A stretch of 64,000 nucleotides of DNA, taken from positions 62,001-126,000 of the forward strand of contig MU385891.1 of NCBI GenBank assembly GCA_022497145.1, read 5' to 3'. This stretch comes from Rostrohypoxylon terebratum. Taxonomy: Eukaryota > Ascomycota > Sordariomycetes > Xylariales > Hypoxylaceae. A program made the position numbers and the translations under genes. The notes under the pieces were generated by a model. That model worked only from the letters and a program-made list of their open reading frames with translations, ran no database searches and was not told the DNA's origin. The stretch's first letter is position 1. Each line of letters starts with the position of its first letter. This document shows positions 22,159-35,224 of the stretch, piece by piece.

Positions 22159-25100
22159 ATGCCTCGTGAGGTGAGTGCTGCGTGTCTCGTATATGTGCCT
22201 AAACACTGAACACTGATTCTCCAAACAGCTGGCTGCTCTGGGTCGCCTCCACAGAGAACATGTGCTGAATCCAATTACGGCTTTGGCGTTTTACACGTCG
22301 ATTGATGGGCAGAAATATCTCTTGGCTGGAGAAGACACGGACATTAAAGTCTATCATGTCCAAACCTCTCACTATTGTGGGCAGCTGCCCGTCTTTAGGT
22401 CCCAATCTATTCATGGCATCGCCGTGCCGCCGGTAGATATATCCGAGCCATCTAGCCTTGTTCTTGTCTGGGGCGGTCACTCTGTTAAGGCATTGCCGAG
22501 AAATGCAATCGAGAACCTCATCTCGGGTCATGGTACTCAGCGGGATTTAACGAGAGGAGCCGTTGAAGCAAGAGCGCCAGATTGGATTTTCGATGGCAGG
22601 ATTTCACCCTTCGGAGAAAACCGCATTGTTCTACTTACCGCTCACAATGAGGTTATCCCGGCCCACATAGATCATGACCGGAGTAAACTCGTCTTTGACA
22701 AAATCTTGTCCCCGTCACGGCCGATCTTGTATTCGGGCAACTTCTTCTGGCTATCCAAGGAATGCGTGCTTGTCGCCGCCGGTACTGTTTTTGGCGAGAT
22801 ACTTGTTTGGAAATGCCATCTCGGGATGACAGGGCAAAAACAGGATTGTGAAGTTCTCTTCGTATTCACGGGTCACGAGGGTTCCATCTTTGGGGTCCAC
22901 ATTTCACCTGAAATCCGGACTTCAACAGGAGAAAACCTGAGACTACTAGCTAGCTGTAGTGACGATCGGACTATTCGAGTATGGGACATCACTGAAAGAC
23001 ACGAGGCAAAAGACCTTAAACCTAACGAATATGATACTCAGACCTCAGACGCAAGAGAGACGGGATTTGGCAATAATGTGGAGGTATCAGCTCACGATGA
23101 CTCCTCAGGAAGATGCTTAGCTACGGTTATGGGCCATGCGTCAAGAATATGGCAAGTTGAATTTCCGCAGGACCAACACTTGTCACGGACCTCTAACATC
23201 GTTGGGCTCTATTCATTTGGCGAAGATGCTACGGCCCAAAAATGGAACCTCTCCCTAAACTTGCCACTATCTAAACTTGGCATCTCTAGTTCCCCTTTTA
23301 AGTCCGTTGCCAAGTTAACGCACCAGTCAACTTTTTCGAATCATAGTGGGAAGCATATTTGGTCTCACGCTATCGCATCTAAAGATGATGGTATCCTCAT
23401 TGCGACAGGCGGTTCTGACGGAAAGATTGTCCTTATAGGGGCCGAGATAAAAAACAATTCGCCAAGTTTGGTGGACGGTAGCCAGGTATTAGATAAGAAG
23501 AAAGCCACTGCGTGGTCCCTTACAGATGTGCTACGATCATCCCGAACCACCGGCGCACCAATAAACAACCAAGAGGAGTCAGAAGATATTTCAGAAAGCC
23601 TTCCTTCGCCGTCGCGGAGTACCAAACCTAAAAATGCAAAAGAAGCATTTAATCGATATACATTTATCTCCGATAGAAGGTTACTTGCTGCAACTAATTC
23701 GGGTCGAATTTTTGCTGGCAGTTTTGGGGATGATCTGAATTGGATAGAATTGGCTCTCCCTGACGAAATCGGCCAAATAGTATTTTCTCACGCTTTACAA
23801 GGGGAGCCACAAGCACGTCCGCTGGCCTTTATTGGCACAAGCAATGGTGACATATATTGCTATAGCGAATCGGGGGGTCAATCTCTTCAGTCACTGGCTA
23901 AAGTAGATGGAAAGATTGCTGGCATATTTTGGCTATCCGATGCCAGCACATCTAATAACAGCCAAGTCCAATTTTTTGTTACGGTTCTACGGAATACTAA
24001 CGCTCTCATCGTTCTCGTTAACTCCGATAGTCTGACCACACAACAAATTAATGTCATTTTGGAGCCAGGTTTTATGGTTACCGCCGCTGCTTTCATCCAC
24101 GGATATCTCATTCTTGGGTCAAGGAAGGGAATTATTGCTGTGCTTAGCCAAGGGGAACACGGTAATTACTCCGTTATCCTTACAGTCGAGGTCCATCGAG
24201 ATGAGGCAATTACATCGCTGCTACCTCTTCGCAGCCGGGACGGCCGGCCTCGCAGTTACATATTGAGCACGTGTCGCGATGGCAAGTACAGGATCCACGA
24301 AATCTCAACAAAAGGCCACCAATCGAGCGCCGTCCTAGTTCACGAGACCTTACCACCGTTCGTCTCCTCGGTCGAGGGGGCATGGTTCGCCAATAATAGG
24401 GAGGGGGCCAGGGAGTTGATGCTGTGCGGTTTTCGGAGCAGCAACTTCGTGGTCTGGAACGAGAGCCGGCGTCACGAGGTCGCCACCGTAGACTGCGGGG
24501 GCTCTTCTAGAAGCTATGCTTGGGCGCCCATTCGATCCCAGCCCGACGGGTTTCGGTTCGTCTTCACCAAGGCGGGGCAGATGCACGTTTTCTCGCAGAC
24601 GCATGCCCCCCATAGGACGCTAAAGCCAGGGGGTCACGGCCGCGAGATCAAGGCGGTGAGCGCTTCGACTGGGCGCTACGTCGCTACCGCGGCCGAGGAT
24701 ACCGTTGTACGGATTTGGGAACACGGTCATAGCGAAGGCGAGGACGAAGGTGAACCTTCTGGGCTTAAGTGTGTCGCGGCGCTGGAGAGACATGCGACGG
24801 GCATCCAGGCTTTGAAATGGTTCGGAAACGAGTACCTCTTTAGCAGCGGTGGCAATGAAGAGTTCTTCGTGTGGAGGTTGAATAAGCTAGAGAGCGATGA
24901 TTTCACCGGGCTTGCCGTCGTGTGCGAGGCCGTGTTTCCCGACAGGTCCGAGATTGGTGACGCAAGAATTACGGACTTTGATGTTACTTGCGCCGAGAGC
25001 AATTGTGATGATGGCGCATACAAATTCACCATCTCTATGGTGCTATCGAACTCGACATTACAGACATATGCGTATAGCAGAGAGGCTGGGTTCCGTCTAC

Positions 25101-25768
25101 TGAGAAGATGGACGTATACTGGAGCTTGTCTCACGCAGGTTCGGCATCTAGGCAATGATCACATTTTGACCGCGGCGACGGATGGACATCTAGCTATCTA
25201 CACCAACACGTGTGAAGAGACAGAGGCAGATAACCCTTTACCTATAGTCACAAAACTCCACCAGAACACAATCAAGGCCCTCGACGTACATCAGGTAGCT
25301 TCCGACAGCGATGGGAAAGCACTTGAATTTCTCATTGTTACGGGTGGCGACGATAATGCGCTAGGCGTTGCGCATATACGTATTACTCCGAACTCCATTC
25401 TTTCTTCTTCTTCTTCTTCCTCTTCTGCTTTCCCCCCTCAAAACAATGAAGCAAAAGTCACAGTCCAAAGCAAGTCCGTAATCCGCTCTGCACACGCCGC
25501 CGGTATCACAGGCACCGCCATCGCGCGCTTGGACGAGGACGGCGCAATCGTCGTTACGGGGAGTAACGACCAGCGTGTTAAGATCTGGCGGTTGGCCGGC
25601 TGGCGCGGAGATGACAAGAAAGGATGGGAAAGAGGGGTAATCAGGGCGCAGTTACTGGAGGATCGGTATAGCGCCGTGGCTGACGCCGGAGGCGTCGAGG
25701 TCTTTGGGGAAGGGAGGAAGGCGATTGTCGTCGGTGTTGGGTTTGAGGTTTGGGATTTGGGGTTTTAG
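22159..25768 (+). CDS. RTT10: WD40-repeat protein of the WDR6/RTT10 (TRM734) family
   Basis: The main exon is 22229-25768; I add a 12-nt first exon, 22159-22170 (ATG, four codons), joined across a 58-nt intron, because the long frame has no ATG at its conserved N-terminus (LNPITALAFYT). Total 1183 aa. Many WD40 blades can be read: GHEGSIFGVHIS..CSDDRTIRVWDI, GHASRIWQVEF, TGGSDGKIVLI, GHGREIKAVS..AAEDTVVRIWEH, HATGIQALKW..GNEEFFVWRL and a final TGSNDQRVKIWRL. Length and blade pattern fit WDR6/Rtt10. In yeast this protein partners the methyltransferase Trm7 for 2'-O-methylation of tRNA anticodon-loop position 34 and also affects endosomal recycling. A TCT repeat near 25401-25430 encodes a poly-Ser loop. 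The family call is from architecture; the tiny first exon is tentative. Confidence 0.8.
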
Positions 25769-27094
25769 ATGATAGGATAGGCGAACAAAAGAGGCTATTC
25801 ATCTCAAGGAAGTAAGGAAAAAAGAAAAGGGGTGATGTTTAGGAGAAGAGTATTACGTGAATGCTTTAGGTGCGCTATCCGAGTAACCACCCCCCTAGAA
25901 AATACCTAGAATATAGCAGGGTTCCGTCTGCTTTGGAATAGCGATGGGGGTTAAGTAGTACCTTTTCCTCAGCACTTTACAGGGCGTCATTACCTGTAAG
26001 AATCTACACTAAGGACGTTAAAGCAAGAAAACCACTACTACTCTTCTTATCTCGTCCTTCTTCCTAAACCAAGCCAAATCTGTCTCCCATTATCTCGCCT
26101 CGATTTTAAACATCACAAGAAAAATTCCAGTTTTCATGGTCAGATTCTGATTTAGATTACTACTTAAATACAAACATACATACATACATGTAACATGTAA
26201 ATGCGTGAGCAGGTAGGGGGTAACCAAGAGATATATGGGATATAATAGGTATATGTATATGCAAGTATATGGTATATGTCAAGAAAACATCACTTCATAC
26301 TGCCGTCTTTGTCTTTCGTCTCATCACCGGAAAAAAACCCATGCTGTGTGTGTGTGTGGAATGTGCTGCCGTAAAGTAACTTTGGTTTGACCGAACCAAA
26401 CCCTTACCGCCCGAAAAAAAAAATCAACCCAAGAAGACCCCAAAAACCCCCCGAATCCGAGAAAAACACCTACGTAGAACCCCCGAAGCCTGATTTTTTT
26501 GATAGAAACCGGCAAAGAGAAGAAAGCCGCAGCATTAGGTATTGTGTGAAGATGGGACTAGCCGAAGAAGACGTGGGAAAAAAAAAAAAAAAACCAGTGT
26601 GTAAATAATCAGCCCGCGAGCGCCGTTATGCAGAGTTCTCGAGTATATAAAATGCGTGGTGTGTGCTTGCGTTTCTCTTCTCAGATTGCTCCGGATTCGC
26701 CGATGAACCCCCCCCGAGTGGTGTAAAAAAAAAAAAAAAAATCTATGTATGAATCTCTCTCCGGGTCCGAACTTGCGTGCTACGTCGCGAGGGACGTAGA
26801 TGATGAAATGATCTTGTATGAAAAGAAATGATATAGAAAAGGGGATAAATGAAGAAAAGCGAAAACAACACCGACCCTCGGAAACCTTTCTTTTTGATAA
26901 TCTGCCCTGGTTGCAGGACTTACCACCCAACACCAGATGGGAGCCAAACGCCTTGCATGATGAAATGTGAAGTGCGAATTGCAAACCAATTATGGTCATA
27001 AGAGATGGACAAAGAATCTTAGAACTCTGTACTTTCAGTGTTCTGTTCTCAAAAAATGATTTAGGATGGTGTTTCATATTGTCTAGGCTATTGT
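25769..27094. other. Intergenic between convergent WD40 gene and histidine kinase
   Basis: About 1.3 kb holding two 3' UTRs. It contains a TG run (26345-26357) and long A runs (26577-26593, 26726-26742). On the minus strand a frame runs through most of this region from the kinase, but it is entered only if the last kinase intron is retained. Confidence 0.6.
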
Positions 27095-30000
27095 CTAGGC
27101 TGCTGTCGCTTCGGCATACGGCGTGTGAATTGCAACAAGTTGCTCTATTCGTGGTATGAGCTCGGGCATACGGAACGGCTTGGATATAACATCGTCCTGG
27201 CAAAACTGTTAGTAGTCTTTCGCAAATAGTTTGATCGACATTGCATACAACACCTGCGGCTTTGGCGTTCTCAATTTGCTCTGGCCGCGCGTACGCCGTG
27301 ACGGCGATGATGGGAATGTGGCTGACGATCGTTCCGTTTCGTTCGAGCTCGCGAATTTTTCGAGCGCAAGTCATACCGTCCATTACGGGCATTTCAAGAT
27401 CCATTAGGATGACTGAAATATCATCCCCGGACTCTTCCTTTCCGGTCCAATATCGCGACTGCTGTAGCACCTCCAGGGCCTCGCCTCCGTGGTTGGCAAC
27501 TTTGGTACTATTTCCAACATTGCGTAGAGACCTCTGGAGTACCTTCTGGTTCACGAGGTTATCCTCGACGATAAGTACATCGAATAGCCGCCTACCATCT
27601 TCTGAATATCGTGCTTTCGACGCAACCATTTTGCTGGATTGAGTTAGCATCTCGTAGGAACCGAGCTTCGGTTGTCGTGACTCGATGGTCGTCGAGGATC
27701 CCGGAGCACGCGTAAGTGGAGGTGCAGCCGGCAGCGCGTGGGTTTCGGTTGGTGGAGGGTTCGTCTTCCTGCTTTGGATGTAGAAGGAAAATGTACTGCC
27801 AATGCCCTTCTGCGAGGTTACGCCGATCTGACCTCCCTGTAGTTCGGTCAGGATTCTCGAGATGAAGAGGCCTAAACCTGATCCGCCGTATTGGACGTGG
27901 GTTCGAGGAGTAGCTTGAGAGAAGCGCTGGAAAAGAAGCTTCCTCTCATGCTCATCTAGGCCTCTACCTGTATCCTGTACGGAGAAATGGAGATTGATCT
28001 TTTCGCCATTACCCCATTCATCATGATCGGTGAGGTCATCTTTATCGGCACGGTCGCTTGGGAAATATTCAACGCCGAATTCGGACATGTTTGTTGCCTC
28101 GCTCGAAGCGTCGAGCGTCACCACAATCGATCGATTAGGACGAGCTTGTGTGAATTTGATGGCGTTAGTCATTAGATTAATTAAGACCTGCAAGAGTCGC
28201 GAAGGGTCGAGCTTAACCCAGTCGACGCCCAGATCGAAATAGCGATTCTTGACCAGGAACTTCATTTCGATACCATTCGTGTTCAACTCGCTTTCGAACA
28301 TTTTCAAAACGCGCTGCACAACAGCGTACGGCTGTACGTCGACGGGAGTCACAAGCAAAAGTTGCGAATCTAATTTGGAAAGCGTGAGAACATCGTCGAC
28401 TATTCGCTTCTGGTGGCTTGCACAAAGGGTAATGGTGCTCGCTGCTTCCAAACAATTCTCTACGGCGAGCTTCAGACCATTTCCTTGGTCGGTGTTCTCG
28501 GAAGGCTTGAGGTTTGCTAGAGTCCCGGCGATTTCGTCTGCGCATTGGAGGATCGCGCTAAGAGGATTACGCATCTCGTGACTTGTGATATCGATGAAAT
28601 TCTCTTGCTGCCGCTTGAGTTCGACCGCCTCCTCTCGTCGCTGCATCTGGATTTGCTCGGCTAGTTTCTGTTGCGATATGTTCGTGACACATCCAAAGAT
28701 TCCCTTGATGCCACCGTTGACGTCTTTCTCCGGATATGCGCTCATCAGTACCCAGGTGTCTATGACGCTTTCTCCTTCGTGGCGGGAGCACTTGAACCTA
28801 AACTCGTGGGTAATTGCAGTCTTCTCCCTCAGCAGGCAGCGCCATATTGATTCCAAAGCGGGTCGATCTTCCTCCTTAACACTTTCCATCCAGCCATCCA
28901 CGCCCTGTGACCTGTTATGTCTTGATATATCCCACCACATATCATTGCAGTAAACAATGTTGCCTAGGTGGTTAGCAATGAACATCCCCACGGGTGCAAA
29001 TTCGGCCATCCTCGTAAACTTGAGCTCGCTTTCTTCAACTTCCTGTGTCCTCAGATGCAACTGCTTCGTCAGCTCCTGCCGATCTGCGGCGGCCATTTGT
29101 GCTGCCTTTTGACCACGGCGTATTTCTTCTTCGAACAAAACGACGGACGCCAGCGAGGTCGCTAGTTGTCGAGAGAGCAAGTTGATGAACAGTTTGTAGT
29201 CATCATCGTATGGTCGTCTTGGATTCACGCCCATGACAATAAAACCTACTACGCTCTCGCTACCAGTGGTTGGATGAACGGGGAATATAACGATAGATTT
29301 GCACGCATCGCCCGGGCCTCTCCAAGCCAACCCGTCCATAAGACCTTCGGGAAGTGTTCCATCCTGGGCGGATAGGATTACAGGTTGTCCAGAGTTTGAC
29401 ATAGATTCCCGCATATAGGGAGCAAAGCCTTCGTTGCTTGTCCTCAGATTAAGAGATTCAACTAGTAAGCGATGACCTTGAGGTACTCCGAGAGAAGCCT
29501 CGAGCATTAGGAGAGGGGGATTTACCCAGCTTCCTGAGTGCATAGAGGATACATCGCTCTCAGATTCTTCGGTCACCGAGTAAACCAGATTGAATGGCAC
29601 GTCATCTTCGTTGTAGTCGAGGCCCTGGTTGACCTGACTCCAGAAACTCTTGACGTCACGGGCTAGGGCAGTCTTTTCTCCCACCTCACGCAGTGTCAAC
29701 ATCCTCCTTTCAGCGATCTTTCGGCGAGTATTTTCAAAGGCCGGGTTGAACAAACCGACAACGGATCCCTCGCTACCAACGACCGGTACGATAGACCAAG
29801 AAAAGAACGTTTCCTCGTCAAAACCATTACGTCTTAAGATAAGGCGGTCGTCATTTTTCATCGTCGCTTGCCCTGATTTCCACGCGCTTTCCAGGACGGG
29901 TTGCAACTCAGGCCAGATCTCACCCCAGGCTACCTTATAGCTCTGACCCATGAGTCTGGGATGCTTTGCACCCGCCACGGCAACATACGCTTCATTGTAT

Positions 30001-31610
30001 ATGGTGATAAATTCCGGTCCCCAATACAACGCCACAGGATTTGGACTACCCATAACAAGATTTGCTACCTGTCGCAGCTCCACTGACCAATCTTCAATTG
30101 GTCCGAGCGGTGTCGACGCCCAATCAATCGAACGAGCAAACTGTATATGCTCTGGAAGATCTTCAGTAATAGGTATCCGAGTCCAGTCAAACGAAGGTTG
30201 GGTCATAAGTGGCAGAACCTCCGGTGTCACTTCCCCATCATGTTGTAGTACCATATTAATTCCCCCGTCACTATTTGCATCCTGCTGCATCAGATCATCA
30301 GTTTCATTAGGGTCAGCGTTCCCGAAGTAATCTCGCTCTCGATCGGGCAAAACGATGTCACTAGGTGTCTTGATCTGAGCGCCTGGTGTTAGGTCACGAG
30401 CCCGAGAATCGACACTGGCCTCACGATCCATTAAAGGATCGGGGGACGTCTGCGCAATCGAGGCAGCGCTCGTATTTGCACTAACAAATCGGTATCGATT
30501 CCTAATCGTCGAACATGTCCAGTTATATCCGCCATAGTAAAATGAGGGTAGAAAAACATCGATCCCATCAGGGCTGAGACCCCCCATTTTTACCCACGCC
30601 TTGAAGAGAAGAAAGTCAGCTTGCGCTTCCACGCCATCTAGTTCACCAGTGATTAATTGGCGAATAGGGTCGGAGACTTGAAGGGCCGGGTTTATATAAA
30701 GAATATTGAGGGGACCGGGGGTGTTGGTAATTGGAGATAGACCGTCGACGATGAATGTCGGTCTATCATCGCGCTCTAGCAATTCGAGGACACCAATGCC
30801 TTGCAATCCTTGCAACCCCGGTATAGAGGCTACCGACTCGGGGCTTCGCGCACGATTTCCGGCTTCGACGGAAGACCAGCTACCCGGTGTACTCGACGAC
30901 CTCGCCGGACTCGCAGAATTTACCGTACCCCGAGCGAGCTTCAAGGTCGTCACCTCCGTACCATCCCGTACACTCCTTAACATGGTTGCCGCCTCGGATC
31001 CGGAAAAGCTTGGGGGCCTTACTACCAAAGGCCTTTGCTTATGCGAGAAGAATAACGGGGAGGTAAGCCCGTCGGCGGGTTTCGTGGGGAACGCGGGCCT
31101 GGCGAAGGGACTAAGGTCGATCTTACGAGGCGGCGTGAGTCGTGCGCGAGGACGTTTTAGCGCACGTCGACAAGGCGGGTGTTCGTCAAGTTCGTTATCC
31201 GACGATCGCTTCCCATTACCATGCGTCGACGTGGTGCGGTGCGACTGTTGCACTGCGGCGTTATTTGCCCAATTTGTCCTATTTAACCAGGGTCTCGTAT
31301 TTGGCTCGTTCGGCGAGGGCACCTTCGAGTCCCCAACAATCGATTGATGATGAGGGGAGGCGGCGGGTGTTAAACCATACTGTCCAAGCTCGGTCGAATA
31401 CTCCTCTAGAATACGATTTACAGGGCCACCGGCAGCGTCATTAGTGAGCGTATAATGGTGTTGGCGCACCGCTCGTGCGAAGGGCCTCGAGGCAGCGGTC
31501 GAGGTCGGATCGGAGCTGTTGGTGACAGTGTTGTCTTCAAGGACAAAAGTCGGATGGTCACCCGAAACGGTTGGGTGATTAGGCTTGTCTGGATTACTTT
31601 GAAGAGTCAT
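27095..31610 (-). CDS. Hybrid histidine kinase with PAS, HisKA, HATPase and receiver domains
   Basis: Two exons, 31610-27249 and 27196-27095 (1487 aa). The 52-nt intron lies inside the receiver domain: exon 1 ends ..ENAKAAGV and exon 2 begins DDVISKPF, restoring the conserved Lys (1460). Order of parts: disordered N-terminus; PAS-like domain about 495-650 (IDWASTPLGPIEDW); a GAF-like middle; second PAS from about 867 (FAPVGMFIANHLGNIVYCN); phospho-acceptor His1011 in SHEMRNPL; HATPase with N-box NLMTNAIKFTQ and G-boxes DTGRG, GSGLGL; receiver with VEDN and phospho-acceptor Asp1404 in LMDLEMPVMDG. Such kinases feed the HPt/Ssk1/Skn7 phosphorelay for stress or developmental signals. No transmembrane segment is seen, so it is probably cytosolic. 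ATG 31610 is the first ATG in frame. The input signal is unknown. Confidence 0.93.
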
Positions 31611-32002
31611 GAAGGAGTATTTCCGTTTGGGGAATGGGGGTTCCGGCGCCAATATCAAAGTTCCTTACTCGAGAATAATCCCGAATTACCTACTACTAGC
31701 AACGAATGGGGGGTGGAGAAGCGTTGGGCCGTGGCCATTGATGGCGCAGGCCCGAAGATGAGGAGGACGAGAAAGGTAGCGAGGAGAGTACGGGATGCGG
31801 ATGCGAATAATCGAGCTGGAGGACCTCATACAGCATCGAGGACCCTCCGAGCTTTTTTTTCTTATCAGGACCAAGCGTTCCAGACCGAAAAACTATAGGT
31901 CTAAGAAGCTTTTAAGGCCAAATACGAATAGTTCCCGATCCGAGCTCCTATTTCCCTCTACCTAACAAAAAAAAATTGCTAAGACGTTTCTCCTCCGCAA
32001 AG

Positions 32003-32021
32003 CTACCTAGGTCCTAGGTAG
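32003..32021. repeat. Inverted repeat CTACCTAGG-T-CCTAGGTAG
   Basis: A perfect 9-base inverted repeat with a one-base centre, 400 bases upstream of the histidine kinase start. It shares TACCTAGGTCCTAGG with 5486-5500 and 63548-63565. Confidence 0.9.
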
Positions 32022-32102
32022 TTTTGCGATCAAGAAGGACGAAGAGATAGAAACGTGACAGAGATAGTTATAGAGATAGAGGTAGATAGAGATATAGGTA
32101 CG

Positions 32103-32310
32103 GGATACAGGATACAGGATACAGGATTAGAGGAATGACAAGAGACGAAAAGACGGTAGATAGATGAACGGCGCTTCAGCAAGTATTAAGCTAGAGCACA
32201 GCCCGCTACAGGTCTTAATGGTTCTAAATGATGCGGTAGGACTGGACTTGGTTGCGTGGTATGGCTTTATGGCTTTATGGCTTTATGGCTGTATGGCTGT
32301 ATGTATGTAT
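32103..32310 (+). repeat. Short tandem repeats (GGATACA)n and (GGCTTTAT)n
   Basis: GGATACA repeats about three times at 32103-32126, and TATGGCTT/TATGGCTG units repeat about six times at 32259-32310. The region upstream (32050-32100) is a GATAGA-rich tract. Confidence 0.75.
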
Positions 32311-32737
32311 GTTGTATGGGTAGTTGGCCGCCTGAGGGAGAAAAAGGGCCTACGCAATGCACTATCTGCACATGCACTGGTACTGATAGAATACTGATCT
32401 ATCGACAGGGTTCGAATAGTGAGCTAGGGATGAATAGGTCGAGGCGTGGTCTGGCAGTCTGGGTGGGATGATATTGTGCTGCTTAGGTAAGAGGTAAAAA
32501 GCTGGGAAGAGGACAATTATTTGTGTCGAACCAAACAAAACTAAGGAGTTGATGGGTACTACTAGGTAGGTATTAGGTGTAGTAGAAGGTAATAGAGCGT
32601 GGTAGAGCGTGGTAGAATGTAGTATCCGGTACAAAGAGTACGCGGTGACTAGCAGCAGGAAGTCGGTAAAGAAGTTAAGTGTCGGGTGTGATGTATGGTG
32701 GTTGATACCTAGTAGTGATAGGTGATTTAGTAGGATG

Positions 32738-32785
32738 TACGTAGAATGTAGAATGTAGATTGTAGAATGTAGATTGTAGGTAGGT
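32738..32785 (+). repeat. (GTAGAATGTAGATT)n repeat
   Basis: GTAGAATGTAGATT-type units alternate about three times before a GTAGGTAGGTA stretch. Confidence 0.7.
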
Positions 32786-35200
32786 ATTTAGGAGGGTAGC
32801 AGTTTTCTAAGGGAGGTGTTTTCCTTTGCAAGGTTCCAAGTTCGAAGTAAAACATTCACTCGCATGGTAGAAGTACCGTCGAATCCAGATCCGAAAGAAA
32901 TTGGGGATTGCATGGATTACATGGGTCTAACTGATTTACACGTTCCAGACCACTCAGTAGACTCCTGCTACTCCAGCAGTTCGGGTATCGCTTTGGGGAA
33001 AGTATCACTGACGATCTCCCATACAAGAACAGGGGGGTTGGAGCTTGTTGATCACTTAAACCTAACTAGGCTATAACCACTGAGGATTCCGTGCAGCAAA
33101 GCACCGTCCGTCGACTCGTGGCAGCCGTAACACATATCTGTACGTACCATCTGTATTGTACCATCTGTACCGTCTGTAGGTAGGTATTGTACTGCTATCA
33201 TGTACTGTGCCAGTGTGCCTACCATTTATGATAGAAAGGTACATATATACATCTGTACCGCCGCTGTCATATTTCGTACATCTGTTCAATCTGTTCAATC
33301 TATTTCATTCAGGACAAGATCATCGAGTAGTAAGGCGGTACACGAGGCGCATTGTTTAACCATCATACGTCTTTTATTTTTATTTTTGACTTACTCTACA
33401 TCTGCAGAAACTCACACACGTACTCACGTACTCGAGCGCATGCTTCGATCTTGAATAGTAGAACATGGAAGAATGGAAAGAATACTAGGTAGTACCTAGG
33501 AGGTGATAATCATTAAGTTCAACTAAGAATAATGAGTTTGGGATACAGGCATGGATCCCCTACTGAGTACTACATATTATTATCGAGTAGGTAATTAGGG
33601 GAGGCTAAGTCGAAGGCAGGCTTTTTTGTCGGTATAACTTTCCTAGTAGATTAATATCATCCCAATACCGGGGAGACACCCTATACTAATCTCACACCCA
33701 CGAGCAATTCCAGCTGGGCTACGGTCAACCGTCGTATAACGTTACCGAACCGAGGCTAGAACCTCTAGGCGCCTCAACTCTTACATGCTGTGTTGCACGA
33801 ATTATTTTATTGCTCGGAAATACATCCTCTAGGTAAGTAATAGAGGTAAGTAACCAAGCCATGAAAACAACTTCCCACTAGGTATATGTAGGTCAGTCCC
33901 TAAAGGTAACACATACACACGTAAGACAGCGGTATAGAGCTGATACTATGACGGACAATATGATAGATGAGAGAACCTTGGAACCCGTTCGAGGTAAGCA
34001 AACCAAATGACAACACATTCCCCCACATAATTAAATCTTGATACCGATACCGACCGAACTAGTACGCGTACGGGAAGGGCAATAATAGGTACATACATAG
34101 TAGTAGTATAATAGTATTGGCCAACCTGGTTTACGGGGAAAACGGTTTTAAAGATTCAATCCGGTACTAACACTATTATTAACTGACACCACTACACTAT
34201 GTAAGTAAGCAGGATTTTCGATTCCCGCAATGGACTATCAAAGACCGTCAATATCGATGCTAGACCCTCACACAAGTTCTCTCACTAAGCTGTGCTTGGT
34301 TAGAGAACCGAGTCGCTATGACAATGTTCTGATGTTCTCCTACGGCTACTATTACCCGAATTCATTATTCCTTCATGATTTCCGCGTTTAAGACCTAACC
34401 CCGTTGCCAACTTCGAGCCGGAGTTTGATAGGACCATTGCGGGAGTTTTGGAAGCTATTTTGAAATTGGCTGGGTTGGCTGAGTTGGCTGAGTAATACAT
34501 AGTTGGAAGGTTCGTTCACCTTTTTGCAGATCCAGACCGAAGCTGTAACAAAGACCGCGGTACTAGTCTCATCCACTTACAAGGGTCAAATCCGAACACG
34601 TTCAAGTCTCTATTATTACATAGTACAAAGTCAATTCTTTTCCATTTTCATAGGTATCATGTGTCTGGTTTAAAGATATCATATTCCCTTTTCGCTTTAG
34701 CAGCTCTCATACTCACTAGCTGACATGTTATGGATGTAGGCTACTACGCTTATGTCTGTCCTCCGTCCCTATGTCCTTTTGCTTCTACTTCCCCTTAATA
34801 ACGTCTGGTACATGATAACATGGGATATGATGTATTATGTACTATGTAGATGGTGGCCGTGTATCTAAATACGGAATAATTAAGTACTCCACATGTAACT
34901 ATCCGTACCTACCTACTTCTATTACACATGCAGTTTACTACCAGGTACGTAGGAAGTACCAGGCCTACTACCCACTGCACATGTGGGCACTCTCCTGATT
35001 TAAATGCATAATTCGACCGGGAAAGTGCCCCCTCAGAGTTTCCTCAGAGCCCCATACAACTAGGTTTGTAAAGTTTGCTTACATTAGCAGCCTTAATACC
35101 GTAGTAGTCTCAAATAACCAATCCTCTTTTTTTTTTCCCTTCCCTGCCAAACCGCACGAACCGACAAAACGGTGGGTGGGTTTTATTCAACTCTCATGCT

Positions 35201-35224
35201 TCAAGGTTCCAAGGTTCCAAGGTT
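35201..35224 (+). repeat. (AAGGTTCC)n repeat
   Basis: Three tandem copies of the octamer AAGGTTCC. Confidence 0.75.

Noticed and set aside
26535..27094. Continuation of the histidine kinase frame beyond the receiver domain
   Set aside because: It is reached only if the 52-nt intron at 27197-27248 is retained; the sequence has no receiver features and is Phe-rich homopolymer translation.
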